The notes below the pieces were generated by a model. The model saw nothing but the letters and a program-made list of their open reading frames with translations, had not been told where the DNA came from and did no database searches. Positions 45,709 to 56,496 of a stretch of DNA of 64,000 bases are shown piece after piece. The translations under genes were made by a program, and so were the position numbers. Each line of letters opens with the position of its first letter. Position 1 is the stretch's first letter. Source of the stretch: Undaria pinnatifida (lineage: Eukaryota; Sar; Phaeophyceae; Laminariales; Alariaceae); assembly GCA_012845835.1 (NCBI GenBank), contig JABAKD010000003.1, forward strand, positions 2,290,212 through 2,354,211, in the 5' to 3' direction.

Positions 45709-45829
45709 TTGCTTGTGAGGAGAGAAGGTATCTCCTGCCCTCTGCAGGGCTGCTTTGTACGCCTCCCCGGCGACGTGGAAACTCCCCATCCCCTGGCGGT
45801 ACGCGATATCCCCAAGGTCTAACCACGGT
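45709..45829 (-). CDS. Exon 11: TPR motif
   Basis: Donor AAGCAA|GTAAGG is strong; the acceptor is gattgttgtcgaag. 121 nt, phase 2 to 0. Peptide PWLDLGDIAYRQGMGSFHVA then GEAYKAALQRA. This matches the TPR pattern W-LG--Y---G---A---Y--AL well. A decayed copy of its acceptor and first about 18 codons lies 190 bp upstream at 46022-46075. Confidence 0.8.
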
Positions 45830-45894
45830 CTTCGACAACAATCGGTGACGGCATCGTGCACGAGCCAGAAATGCGGTGATACAACAAGGAGTTA

Positions 45895-46000
45895 GACTGT
45901 GCGTAGGCTTTGTTGTTTTGCTTCACCTGGTTTCCTTCTTTTTTCTGGGAATGCTCATGAGAGATCGACGCTGCACATTGCCGGACGACAAAGACACTAA
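45895..46000 (-). repeat. Family E repeat copy
   Basis: cttcacctggtttccttct, tttctgggaatgctcatgag, agatcgacgctgcacattgc, cggacgacaaagacac. Confidence 0.6.
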
Positions 46001-46021
46001 CGGCAATAAGAAAATAATTTG

Positions 46022-46075
46022 CGGTGCGGTATGCGATATCCCTAAGGCCTAGCCACTGTCTTCGCCGATCGTCCA
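46022..46075 (-). pseudogene. Decayed copy of the 5' end of exon 11
   Basis: Minus strand cgatcggcgaagacagtggc, taggccttagggatatcgca, taccgc aligns with cgattgttgtcgaagaccgt, ggttagaccttggggatatc, gcgtaccgcc of exon 11, including the aag acceptor. Peptide WLGLRDIAYR against WLDLGDIAYR. Confidence 0.8.
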
Positions 46076-46431
46076 TGGAAAATGTGCACGTGTAGCAAGG
46101 ATTGTTAACGCGGGATGCATTCTACCTCTTTTAGGCGGGCCGTCCGCGGCCGGCCGGACGTGGAGAGCTGATTTGGCTCGCTTCGCTTGCCTAACGCAAG
46201 TAAGCAAGTAGGATGGGTATCAGCTGAAAAGGTCAGCCGACTTGCCGACTAAATTCAGTTGGTTGGCTGACGGCACCTTTCGATTGGTTATCAGTCGTGA
46301 ATTCCTGCTGACTCACAATGCTACCAAAAAAACGCGTAGCGCCTTTAGGCAGTGGCATCTGGACATCAATGTCACGTTAAGCCCACAAGCGTGTTTAAGG
46401 TGCACCGTGTTAAGGCGGTGGAGCTTGTTAC

Positions 46432-46533
46432 CTAGGGTGCTGCACCCAGGCGGACCACATGGGTAGTCCCTTGTACCACGCTCTCCGGATCCCGTCTTCG
46501 TCCGGAGAGTCACCATCATAATCTGAGGAAGGT
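46432..46533 (-). CDS. Exon 10: acidic insert in the TPR part
   Basis: Acceptor gtgcacgctgttatccag, donor CACCCTAG|GTAACA. 102 nt, phase 2 to 2, so it could be skipped without changing frame. Peptide PSSDYDGDSPDEDGIRRAW then YKGLPMWSAWVQHP: an acidic stretch and a Trp-rich stretch between two TPR-like units. The frame is also open upstream to 46742. Phase symmetry makes it a candidate cassette exon. Confidence 0.65.
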
Positions 46534-47475
46534 CTGGATAACAGCGTGCACGTACAAGCCAAGAGCTTTTTATGTATGAGTTCGTAATCTATACCGCGAC
46601 CAAGAATAAAAGGAATCCCGTTCGAGATAGCTGGAGCCTGTTTGTATGTTGGCTTCGCGCGAGCCGCCAACCGAGGTTCATCTATTATAATACGACTCTC
46701 CATATTCTCATCCGACACACACAAATTAAACGATAATTGCAAATTTCCTGCTGCGCGAGTTCTTCGCGGCGGCTATGATGCTATCAATAAAGGTAAGGAA
46801 CGGAATCTGTTGAAGGCCGCTTGTAGCCAGCAATGTTGATCGTGCACGTTGTTCGATATGAGAGCGGCCGATGTCGTCACAGGGTGCCCCTTTAAGAAGG
46901 ATTCGCTGATGTTCTGGGTATATAGGAGACCCTGCTCTTTGTGTCGGTCAGGTTAGCCTCTGCCGTTCTCGTAGAGCGAAGCTGCTGCGGAAGAGGGTGC
47001 TTCAACAACATAACCATGCGGTGAAAACACAGGTTATGACCACGACCAAGAAATGCACCTATTAAGAACGTACGGCTCACGTTTGCAGAAAACCCTAGCA
47101 AAAATTGAATAAGAAGCAGTACGCTACACCAAATCCTACAATGAAATTATTTATCCTACGTTCAAGGCTTGTGTCACGATACGGTTTCCAGACATGCTCT
47201 TAAGATTACAGGAGGCGCTTTTTGCTGGCGGATAAATATCGTAGGGTTCGTTTGGTGCAATAAATAAAATAAGTATCACCAGGCTAACGCACGGAAATCT
47301 TGCTTCTTGCGCGAAGCACGTTAGGGGTCACATAAATATATAGGTCAAGCAAAAAGTTCAAGCTGTTAGATGTGCACCATAACCACTGAACCCACGGTCA
47401 GCGTTGACTGTTTGAGTGTGTATTCGTCACATTATTAGTAGGTTATGAGCCTCGAATCACACTTAACACAAGCAC

Positions 47476-48058
47476 CTGGGTAGCCACGTCTCGTAGGAAA
47501 GGAAGGCGCTCTCCATCGCGGCCATTGCTTGAGCGGATTCACCCAGATGGAAAGCTAGCAAACCAATCTGGAACTGAAGGGCCCATACGGGGAGTCCCTC
47601 GACGCACAGCCCACCGGTAAGCCCTCTCTCAGCCTCCGACGCATTACCTCCTCCCAGTGGTGGTGTACTACCACCCCCCGGTGGTAACACACTACCAACC
47701 TCCGATGATAGCGTACAACCACCCCCCGGCGTTAGCGCACAACTACCCCGCGATGGTAGCGCACTATCACCCGACGGTGGTAGCAGTTGGGAATCTTTTC
47801 TAGGTGCCTCGATCACGTCCCAACGCGGGTACAACGACACTGTTGGCGCCCCTTCGCGTGCAGGAGCGTAGCCTTCCTTGAGATATTCGAGATATTCGAG
47901 AGAGCCGGTCGCGCTTGCAACGGTTTGTTCGGCCGTCGGCAACGCGGACTGTCCAATCGCCAAAAAGTAGATCACTTCCTCGATGTCCCGGCTGTACGGG
48001 TACGCCCGTAGTACTGCCGAGAGCCTGTCTAGTGCTGATCGGATGTTGGCAGAGCCAC
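47476..48058 (-). CDS. Exon 9: largest exon, two TPR-like units flanking a minisatellite-coded linker
   Basis: Acceptor acaccccacgcattccag, donor ACCCAG|GTGCTT. 583 nt, phase 1 to 2, all open (193 full codons). It begins GSANIRSALDRLSAVLRAYP and continues with a TPR-like unit (EEVIYFLAIGQSAL). The middle (coded by 47640-47790) is low-complexity Gly/Ser/Pro/Leu from a 30-bp imperfect tandem repeat. It ends WALQFQIGLLAFHLGESAQA then MAAMESAFLSYETWLP, a clear TPR helix pair. The repeat keeps the frame, so the linker probably varies in length between alleles. Confidence 0.8.
47640..47790 (-). repeat. In-frame 30-bp coding minisatellite
   Basis: Imperfect units of about 30 bp (consensus around ctaccaccccccggtggtagcg) repeat about five times inside exon 9. 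The unit is a multiple of three, so gains and losses would keep the reading frame and only change the length of a Gly/Pro/Ser/Leu linker between two TPR-like units. Confidence 0.75.
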
Positions 48059-48839
48059 CTGGAATGCGTGGGGTGTGTGCAAAGGCTAAACGTGATCAAG
48101 CGGGGTCTTTCTTGGGGCGAAAATGAGAGACAGCCTCGTATAACCCCTGCCATAAGCTTTCGAGGAGTTTCGGTTTTACCCCGCATTATCGATGAGTGCT
48201 TTAACTCCTTCGAGACTCCGGTATATCGACCCAAAGAACGGCAAAGTGCTGTTATACCTATCTCCTGAAAAAAATGTGCAATACAGCAAAGTTATCGTCA
48301 CGCTGCGCGCGTGTCCTACATATCCTTCAGTTGCTCTCCGGACACATCCGTTACCCCGGTAATCGTGAACGCTTCGTGTGGCCGATGATATATCATAATC
48401 AAGTCATTTTTAATTTTGGCATGTTTTCTCTTTCATGTCCCAAAGGGTTTAACAAAGGGCGTCGGGCGAACAGCTCTATAGCTGGCACACCAAAGAAGGC
48501 AAGGATATGCACCAAACAGCATGTACACCTCTCATTTCGTCCTGTTGTTTGGCCGAGGGTAGAAGGTTGCGCCGAGTTCGTGAATGTACGATATTTTTCA
48601 AGCAAGCGGTTGCGTTGGCATATACTACCTGGCTTGATGTAAAGGAAAGGAACACCACTGAGCGATCATCTACTACATGTTAGGGCATGTTTTCATGAAC
48701 ACCACTAACAAGAGCACCAGACATGGACGCGACATCTACAGGACTACAACATCTTCGACGACAGTGGGGAGAAAACAGGACGTATAAGTGTACACTATAT
48801 ATAGTCTATAATAATGTGGAAAGTAAGTACAGACAGGGA

Positions 48840-49640
48840 TGTTAACACTGCGGTAAACCACACGACCAACCTATTACGCAGGGTATTTCGTGCCTCCATC
48901 CGCTTACATGATTGCCTGACAACCCCTACTATTCCAAACGCAGTGGAATGTGCCTAACGAAGTAAAGTCACCCTCGCGTTCAATAGTGGTGACATCGCAT
49001 GTCCACGTGAGACAACCTTTACGAAACGCAGTAGCATATGCCTGACGAAGTGAAGTCACCCTCGCCTTCAATAGTAGTGACATCGCATATATATGACGTT
49101 GCATGCCCACCTCAACTGCTGTATTTGTAAGATGTATCTCTGTCTTAGAATTGGCGACCTCAGAGCCCCACAGCGGCACGGTGAAAATCATGGACGTGAA
49201 ATCACACATTTGAGACAATAATAAGTTGAAAAGGAAGCACAAACAGACGTGATACACTGCCGACCCATCGCATACCCTCCTGAGACGACCTCTACGAAAC
49301 ACAGCACCATTTACCTCACGAAGTAAAATCACCCTCGCGATCAATAGTGATGACATCGCATATATATGACATCATATACCCACCTCGCCTGATGTATTTG
49401 TAGGACGTATCTCTGACTTAAAATTGACGACTGCAGAGCCCCACATCGACAAGGTAAAATCATAGGCGTGAAATCGTACATTTATTTGAGACAAAAATAA
49501 ATTTGGAAAAGGTAGCACAGTCAGATGTGTTAAAATTGCGGTAAACAACCTTACCAACCCATTACGTAGGGTATTTCGTACATACCGTCTGCATGATCGC
49601 CTCCCCACCTATGCCAAGCGAAGTATTACTAACGAGGTAA
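48840..49640. repeat. About 275-bp degenerate tandem repeat
   Basis: Blocks recurring in order: gcggtaaacca, cattacgtagggtatttcgt, cgaagtaaagtcaccctcgc, gttcaatagtggtgacatcg, cccacctcgcctgatgtatt, tatctctgacttaaaattg, gagccccacatcgac. About three units, plus an internal 85-bp duplication near 48958-49043. Confidence 0.8.
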
Positions 49641-50189
49641 CGTGATTGAGCGCGTGTATACCAAGTATGACTAATGAGGTAACGTAATTGAGCACATGTA
49701 TACCAAGCGTCGATTCGCATCCCTCCCTCTAATGCTCAATGACGGAGACAGCATATGGCCACATACATCACCTCGCATGCTGTATTTGGCAATACGTATC
49801 TCTTGCGTATAATTAGCGATGTCGATAATAATGGTGATTGTATGATGATGGTGACAAACACAGTGCATGACCACATCACCCCGCCTGTTGCATTTGACAA
49901 TACGTATCTGTTTCTTATAATTAGCGATGTCAGAAAATAATGGTACCTACAAATATTCTATAAAATATTCTAGCTTGCGATCGATGTATCATACAACAAC
50001 AAACTATGAAGATTTAACACGTTATTTACTACACTTAAACACTGGGTTGCATGCTGCATCTAACATCAAACCTTCTAGAATAGTAAACACTACAAGCCAG
50101 ATGATATAAAGGGATGTCTTATTGCTTCAATCGTCAGGTTTGTCCCCTTTGAGAATTTATAGTTTCCGCGCACATATTGAAATGTTCCC

Positions 50190-51560
50190 CCCCCCCCCCC
50201 CCCCCCCCCCTCCCCTCCCCCTCCACTGACCTTTTTCATAACAAACCCCAACCTTTTCCCCCCCCCCCCCGCCCCTCCGTCCCCCGATCCCCCCCCCCCC
50301 CCCTTCCGCCTACTCTGTCCAAACGCCCCACTCACAATCAAAATAGGCCTGAGTAATAAACACCTATACGCAGTTGATACCACATCATTATCTTTCTGAC
50401 CATCCATGACGAAGGTTTCAATTATTTCCCCCCCCCCCCCCTCCAACGCCCCCTCTTTTCCGACCACCTACACGATCGCCTAGACCTAGCACCACGCGTA
50501 TAACAAGCTGCTACATATCTTTGATCTCACAGCCGAAGTGTATTTGAATATTATTTGTGACCTAAACCTCCTAAAAATCCCCCCCCCCCCCCTCTTGCTC
50601 TCCCTTACTCAAACGCCCCACCAAATATCAAAATCCGCCACATTAACAAACACTTCACGCACAGGATATCACCTCATTATCTTTCGAGAGCCATCCATGC
50701 CGCTGTGTTTCCCCCCCCCCCCCCCCCTCCAACGCCCCCTCTTTCCCGACCACCTGCACGATCACGTAGACCTAGCACCACGCGTATAACAAGCTGATAC
50801 ATATCTTTGACCTCACAGCCGAAGTGTATTTGAATATTATTTGTGACCTAAACCTCCTCAAAAACCTCCCCCCCCCCCCCCCCCTCTTGCTCTCCCTTAC
50901 TCAAACGCCCCACCAAATATCGAAATCCGCCACATTAATAAACACTTCACGCACAGGATATCACCTCATTATCTTTCGAGAGCCATCCATGCCGCTGTGT
51001 CCCCCCCCCCCCCGCCTCGAACGCCCCTTTCTTCCCCATCACCCGCACCTTCGCCTAGACCTAGCACCACACGTATAACAAACCCCTCACCTAAAGCCCT
51101 TTCCCCCCCCCCCCCCCCGCCCCCCGCCCCCGCCCCCACCCCCCACCCTCCCCCCCCAACCCATCCCAACCCCACCCCCTCGAACACTCCACCCTCTCTT
51201 TACTCACTGATTGTACGACTTACCCCAGAATATACACGATAAACTGATGTATTATTTCCAAAAATGTCACATTTGTCCCCTCGAAATAATGTATAGTTTC
51301 CAGGCACATATCGAGCTGCCCCCCCCCCCCCCCCCCGCGCCAACCCCCCCCCCCCCCCCGCCCCCAATAATATACTGGTGCCAAAACCGTCAGATTTATC
51401 CCCTCGAAAGGATTTATAGCTTACATGCACAAATTGCCCCTTTCCCCCCCCCCCCCCCCCCCGCCCCCCTCCAAACCCGCTCGCTTTTGATCAAAACCAG
51501 GCCCCCCCTTTGCCTTCACAGCTGTCAGATTTTGTCCCCCTCAGAAACGGGTTTTATAGT
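50190..51560. repeat. About 290-bp tandem units separated by poly-C runs
   Basis: Units share ctagacctagcaccacgcgt, ataacaagctg, cacagccgaagtgtatttga, cccttactcaaacgccccac, gcacaggatatcacctcatt, gagagccatccatgccgctg. Units 50470-50765 and 50766-51060 are almost identical. At least ten C runs of 10 or more bases. Confidence 0.9.
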
Positions 51561-51639
51561 TTCCGCGCACAGACTGACTAAAATCATCCTGTTGACCCTG
51601 ATAGCTACACTGTAGCTGTAAGGGGAGTCGCCGACCTAT

Positions 51640-51755
51640 ATCCTTAATGAGGACACACAACTCGTAATGCGCGCGATCGGAGTATCACACACAGCTTGCA
51701 AAGATGAGTTTCGACGAAATTTTCGATCTCACAGCTGGAGTGTATTTTAATTTTT
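51640..51755 (+). repeat. Family F repeat copy
   Basis: ccttaatgaggacacacaac, gcgatcggagtatcacac, cagcttgcaaagatgagttt, cacagctggagtgtatttt. The last block also occurs in each poly-C unit, so the array grew from a family F copy. Confidence 0.75.
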
Positions 51756-51879
51756 ATAGTATCTACTGTCCCATATCATGCCATTCCACCAAGACTCCTG
51801 AATAAAACGGCAGGGGGCTCACTCTTAGAGCTTCTTTCATCGACTCAGAGGCACTTTTGCAAGTGGCTGCTCTAACGTT

Positions 51880-52105
51880 TTTTGGTTTAGCGATGTAGAG
51901 GTACGTGGATTTTTTTTGGCCATCTTTTTTTCTGAATGACCGGGCTCTTTAACCTATTAATAACGCCGTCGGAATTATATTCTTGTTTTGCAAAATGATA
52001 ATTTTTTGTACCTTCGCGGCCATGGGTTTTTGTCATCACAAAAGCACACTTTCAATTTTCTCGAAAATAATGTTTGGGCGAGGTATAGAGGTCTTCAAGC
52101 GAGGA
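51880..52105 (+). repeat. Family A repeat copy
   Basis: tttttctgaatgaccgggct, aacgccgtcggaattat, tgtaccttcgcggccatggg, ttctcgaaaataatg. Confidence 0.7.
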
Positions 52106-52299
52106 GCCATATCGGGCGAGGCCGAGGATCCATCAGTGTGTACGGCGCGCAGTCCGACGTCGGGTGCATGGATGACTTGGATGGCTTCGGTCCGGATAAC
52201 GGTGGTGACGACCGCAACGCCAAACCAGCTGAGTCCCTCAAAAAAAAAAAAATGGTGCAAAAATGGTGCACCGTTGCCGTACGTAGCATGTGTCGATAC

Positions 52300-52430
52300 A
52301 TACACAGCGCGTTAGAATGGTTTGTTACGCTGCCCCAACAAAACATACATTGGCATCCGTTTTTGAGTGACCCACACTCGGTAGTGAAAATGGGGTTAAA
52401 TACTGCTACAATACCGTAGCCTATATCGTT
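52300..52430 (+). mobile_element. Family C element, copy 6 (partial)
   Basis: gttacgctgccccaacaaaa, tgagtgacccacactcgg, aaatactgctacaataccgt: right half of a family C element close to the exon 8 donor. Confidence 0.6.
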
Positions 52431-52520
52431 CATAGTAAATGGGGTGTTCTTGCGTTGCCCTTGCGCGGGATGAAACTCTCAAAACGATATGGTTCCCTGC
52501 GTTATAAAGCCACCGCTCAC

Positions 52521-52628
52521 CAAGAACCATATCCAGCTTTGCCACGCCGACCTGAGCTCGGACCCCGAGATCGCTTTGGTCTGAAGCGCGAAGTGCGATG
52601 CATTGCAGGTAGGCCTCCTTCGCCTCCG
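52521..52628 (-). CDS. Exon 8: TPR motif
   Basis: Acceptor gatgtcatcttag, donor GGTTCTTG|GTGAGC. 108 nt, phase 1 to 1. Peptide EAKEAYLQCIALRASDQSDL then GVRAQVGVAKLDMVL. It fits a TPR (A--AY--C--L------L---A---LA---L). Joined with exon 9 it reads KLDMVLG then GSANIRSAL without a break. Two degenerate copies of parts of it are at 52755-52812 and 52905-52965. Confidence 0.75.
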
Positions 52629-52754
52629 CTAAGATGACATCTGATGTACAACGATGCGCACATACATTTTTACGAATTACGCTTGTTTCTATTAATAGCA
52701 CGTACTTTTTTAGTTATCATGTACCGGTATTTATTGCCAACCAAAGATGTCGAT

Positions 52755-52812
52755 ACACCTCGAGATCGCTTTCGGTCTGGAGCACGAAATGCAAGGCATT
52801 GCAGGTAAATAC
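52755..52812 (-). pseudogene. Decayed copy of the middle of exon 8
   Basis: Minus-strand peptide YLQCLAFRAPDRK against YLQCIALRASDQS in exon 8; DNA acctgcaatgccttgcattt against acctgcaatgcatcgcactt. A second fragment matching the acceptor side (cgcctccgccagaac, caacgatgcgcat) is at 52905-52965. Confidence 0.75.
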
Positions 52813-53829
52813 CAGGTATGACGGTAATTAGGGCACTAACACCATTACAGCAGGATGTAGTGACAGGGTACTGGGTGACAAGATGATACGTCCAGTATAT
52901 CGGGGCATGGTCGCCTCCGCCAGAACATGAGTTGGAACGCAACGATGCGCATTTTGGTTACGTTTCCGTATCTGGTACCTGGCACCTGGTACAACAATAG
53001 GCCAGCATAATCTGAGCGTCAACGATGCGAACTTTCACTTCGTTTTCGTATCTGGTGTAGTCTACGCTACTTATACCAAATATGCCTAGACAAGCACGCA
53101 GGCTTGAACCAACATTCGGCCCACCCCAATAACGGTATAGGCTACGTCATCAACCACCATCATGAGGACGAGGAATGCTTCGTCCCAACTCCCAACCGTC
53201 GATAAGCCTTTACGAGGCGCGCTTTGCTTTTGGCTCGTGCACCGCTACACAGCGGCGTCGCCGTTGCATCTAGCGCCTGAAAAGGTCGCACCCGGATTCT
53301 GCAAGCGGCGGGGTAAACATAGAGCAACCTCCCATTTTGTTTTGGCGCAATACTAACAACGAACGATGTCCAGCGCATTGGCAATGTGCAGCTTCTGTCA
53401 TAGTACACACCAGGTACCGGGTAACTCTACAACAGCTCTACGTACGTAATCGTCCGAGATGCTGAACTTATTATTATGTGGACCTACCACAATCGGGACG
53501 CTGCTCTCTCCTCCATGTAGTTACCAAATATTTTGCGTGCTCGAACCACCAGGAAGCGGTTCTTCCCCCTGACTCCTCAACAACAGCTGGAACTACCGCC
53601 GGAGGTGATGGACGCTCCATCCAGCTTTATCGGAATGTCTTGTACCATCCTGTTTCATCGCGAACTGTCTTTCCTAGTCGAGTAACTACGTAGCGATGAG
53701 CACCGTAAATCCCAGCTAAAAGATCCATTCTGATAATTTTAATCTGGTCACCGTTGGTATTTTTGAAGAGACACATATTCCGCCGCACGCGGGGAGATCA
53801 CAATCGATTGGCAATTGACAGTGTAAGAC

Positions 53830-54780
53830 AATCAGACAATGAGAAACATACGCATAGCAGTTACAAACCAACCATTTATATGGATAGCGGGTTGTCGTTC
53901 GATGCCTCTTCGGAAGTGTATGGGTGGGAGGACTTGGCCCATGCGATTGGAAGTGGCAAGGTTAGGGGTGGGAGCAGTAGTGCTCTCGGGGGAGGGGTTA
54001 AGAGGCCAGGGCCACAGAGAGTGAGACGGCGGGGACTCTTTCCTTGCCACGACCGATACCAGTATTAAACAGCAATACCGCACAGCCTTCTGCGCGTTGA
54101 AACATACACGCAGCAGACCGATACCAGTATTAAACAGCAATACCGCACAGCCTTCTGCGCGTTGAAACATACACGCAGCAGTTACAAACCAGCCATTTAT
54201 ATGGATAGCGGGTTGTCGTTCGACGCCTCTTCGGAAGTGTACGGGGGGGAGGACTTGGCCCATGCGGTTGGAAGTGGCAAGCTTAAGGGTGGGAGAGGTA
54301 GTGTTTTTGGGGAGGGGTTGAAGAGGGCAGGATCACAGAGAGAGCGAGACGGCGGGGACTCTTTCCCCGCCACGACCGATACCAGTATCAAACAGCAATA
54401 TCGCACAGCCTTCTGCGCGTTAAAGCATACGCGTAGCAGTTACAAACCAGTCATTTTTAAGGATAGCGGGTTGTCGTTTGACGCCTCTTCGGAAGTGTAT
54501 GGGGGGGAGGACTTGGACCTTGTGGTTCGAAGTGGCAAGCTTAAGGGCGGGAGCGGTAGGGCCACAGAGAGAGCGAGACGGCGGGGACTCTTTCCCTACC
54601 ACGACCGACAGCATTTTTTTAGGCAGCAATACTGCACCGCCTTCTCCGCGTTGAAGAATACGCGCAGCAGTGACAGACCAGCCATTTATTATGTGGACAG
54701 CGGGTTGTCGTTCGATGAGTCTTCGGAAGTGTACTGTATATAGGGGGGGGGACTTGGCCCTTGCGGCTGGAGGGGGCAGG
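53830..54780 (+). repeat. About 245-bp tandem repeat, four units
   Basis: Blocks: tacaaaccagccatttatat, ggatagcgggttgtcgttcg, cgcctcttcggaagtgtac, gaggacttggcccatgcgg, agaggcggggactctttcc-like, agcaataccgcacagccttc. Units 2 to 4 share one open frame (plus, 54162-54743, motif MDSGLSFDASSEVYGGEDL) and the minus strand is open too. A 64-bp direct duplication is at 54051-54180. Confidence 0.85.
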
Positions 54781-55591
54781 GCCAGGAGAACAGGGAAGTA
54801 CATCTAGTATTCGTAGTTTTGGATGTTGGAAACATCGTTTCACGCTTTCATGTGGATATTATTGTGTTATGTCATCATGTTTCAGGTTTTTGACACTCAC
54901 GCTACATTGATTGTCAGACAGACGGCAAATGGAATAATAATAAGGCCATCATAATCAGTTAGCAGTAGTCTGTCGTTGAACAATAATATATTAGACTATT
55001 TAGTTGATATTTGACAAGCCTCTACTATAATATTTAAATACACAGTTAACCTCCTCCAACCCCCAGCCCCCAACGCTTAATCGTCCAACCCTACCCCCCC
55101 CCCCCCAATTTTACATCTCGCCCGTGGTGCCCAGTCAGTGTTCATGTGTTCAGCGTTCGTATATGCTACTGTGTGAAACTCCGAATTGGATCGCTCTGAA
55201 AAGAGCACAATCTTGAATCTCGAGTAGCTTTCGATCACCGGGACTTTGGATTAGACTAAAGGAATATATATGGCGCCTTTCGAGATTAAGATTTTCATTT
55301 TCGAGAAGGCGTGGATCGCAATATGGTACAGTGCGATCTTCATGGCGTTTCTCTCCCGTACATGCACAAAGCGCCCCCACCAAAGAATCACACACGGCTT
55401 TATGCACAAATGTTATTACGCTTTTACATGAAGACGAGTATCGAACAGGTTTATTATAGCACTCACACCTATCTATCACCAATTAATTCTGGAAAATTTA
55501 AATAAAGCATATATATTCCTACACAACAACATCCAGTTGGTACCTACCTGACATCTCATGTACCAAGCATTAATGCCGAGGTCTACCTTAC

Positions 55592-55679
55592 CAACGAGTT
55601 GAGAGAACCAAGACCTCCATGGCGTTATCACCTCCTCTACGTGCGCTGCCACCGTGGACAAGCACGACTTATCATAAAC
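55592..55679 (-). CDS. Exon 7: helical segment before the TPR part
   Basis: Acceptor caaacaaagtcggcag, donor CTCGTTG|GTAAGG (strong). 88 nt, phase 0 to 1. Peptide VYDKSCLSTVAAHVEEVITP then WRSWFSQLV. Phase 1 output joins exon 8 to give SQLVAEAKEAYLQC, a plausible helix. Overlapping open frames exist on the plus strand, so this call rests on splice sites and phase. Confidence 0.55.
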
Positions 55680-56238
55680 CTGCCGACTTTGTTTGCTATA
55701 TTTCGGGATGTAGTTGGACCAATGGTGCGTTTTTACGGTTATTGCGGACGAGCGGCGGAACACTTTCAAATCAGCTACACCGTATGTACCGACTGGTTCA
55801 AGTAACCCCCCTCAAATTCTCTCCCCCACGAATACCGCTCGCAACACCTAGTCAAAGAGTGAATATTTGATATCATAGTGACCCGCATGACCAGTAGAAG
55901 AGGGTGATATGGCCATTTTTTTTCTTCGACCTCGCGCTGTCTCTAGGTAGGAGCGAAACTCGTATCGACCAATCAATGACAGGCCTTCAATTTTTTCAAT
56001 AATATTTTAAGGCTTTTTCCTAGCGGAGGCAAAAAACAAATAAATGCGCCGCACTTTGCATGATTTGGTTGGACGTACTCCAAGGCATGTCTGTCTGTAG
56101 AAATTTCCGCGCATAAAATCCAAGATCTGACCTGCCTGTGTTTAACATCAGAATCTAGCGAAAAAACTGGATCCTAGACTAAAACCAAGTAATTTGAAGG
56201 AAATAACGTATCTTACTCATTCTTACGCACAAAAGTCC

Positions 56239-56496
56239 AAAAATGTCCACGCCGTTTGTGAGAGATGGACCCTGCAATTTTGCACACGTGTTCTACATGC
56301 CCATCCCGAGGCCTGACATGCGTTTATATTTTTTTTGTTTTTTTTTTCGCCGAAAACAGTTGGGCTAGGGTGGTCCACTTTCCCGAAAAATCTAAATTGA
56401 CGAAAAATCAGGCGGAAAAAAAAAAAAACATCGGGTGTTAGCAAGGGCACGTGTGCAAAATTGCACGGTCTGAATCGAAAAAACGGCGTGGACATT
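56239..56496. mobile_element. 258-bp MITE with about 50-bp terminal inverted repeats
   Basis: Left end aatgtccacgccgttt plus gcaattttgcacacgtg; right end cacgtgtgcaaaattgcac plus aaaaacggcgtggacatt. The arms match over about 50 bp with one poorly matching stretch. The middle is AT-rich and has no ORF. Only copy seen in this window. Confidence 0.85.

Larger units (their letters stand above)
48059..52520. other. Intron between exons 8 and 9: tandem repeats
   Basis: Holds an about 275-bp tandem repeat (48840-49640) with a related pair at 49740-49930, the poly-C array (50190-51560), a family F and a family A copy and a family C fragment. The 48270-48660 stretch looks unique and has overlapping open frames on both strands without motif. 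Confidence 0.6.

Noticed and set aside
50090-51615. Proline-rich and glycine-rich ORFs
   Set aside because: Created by poly-C runs in tandem units.
53160-53408. Minus-strand candidate exon with a strong acceptor (ALDATATPLCSGARAK)
   Set aside because: No donor gives the phase 1 to 1 needed between exons 7 and 8; the frame with phase 1 has an early stop.
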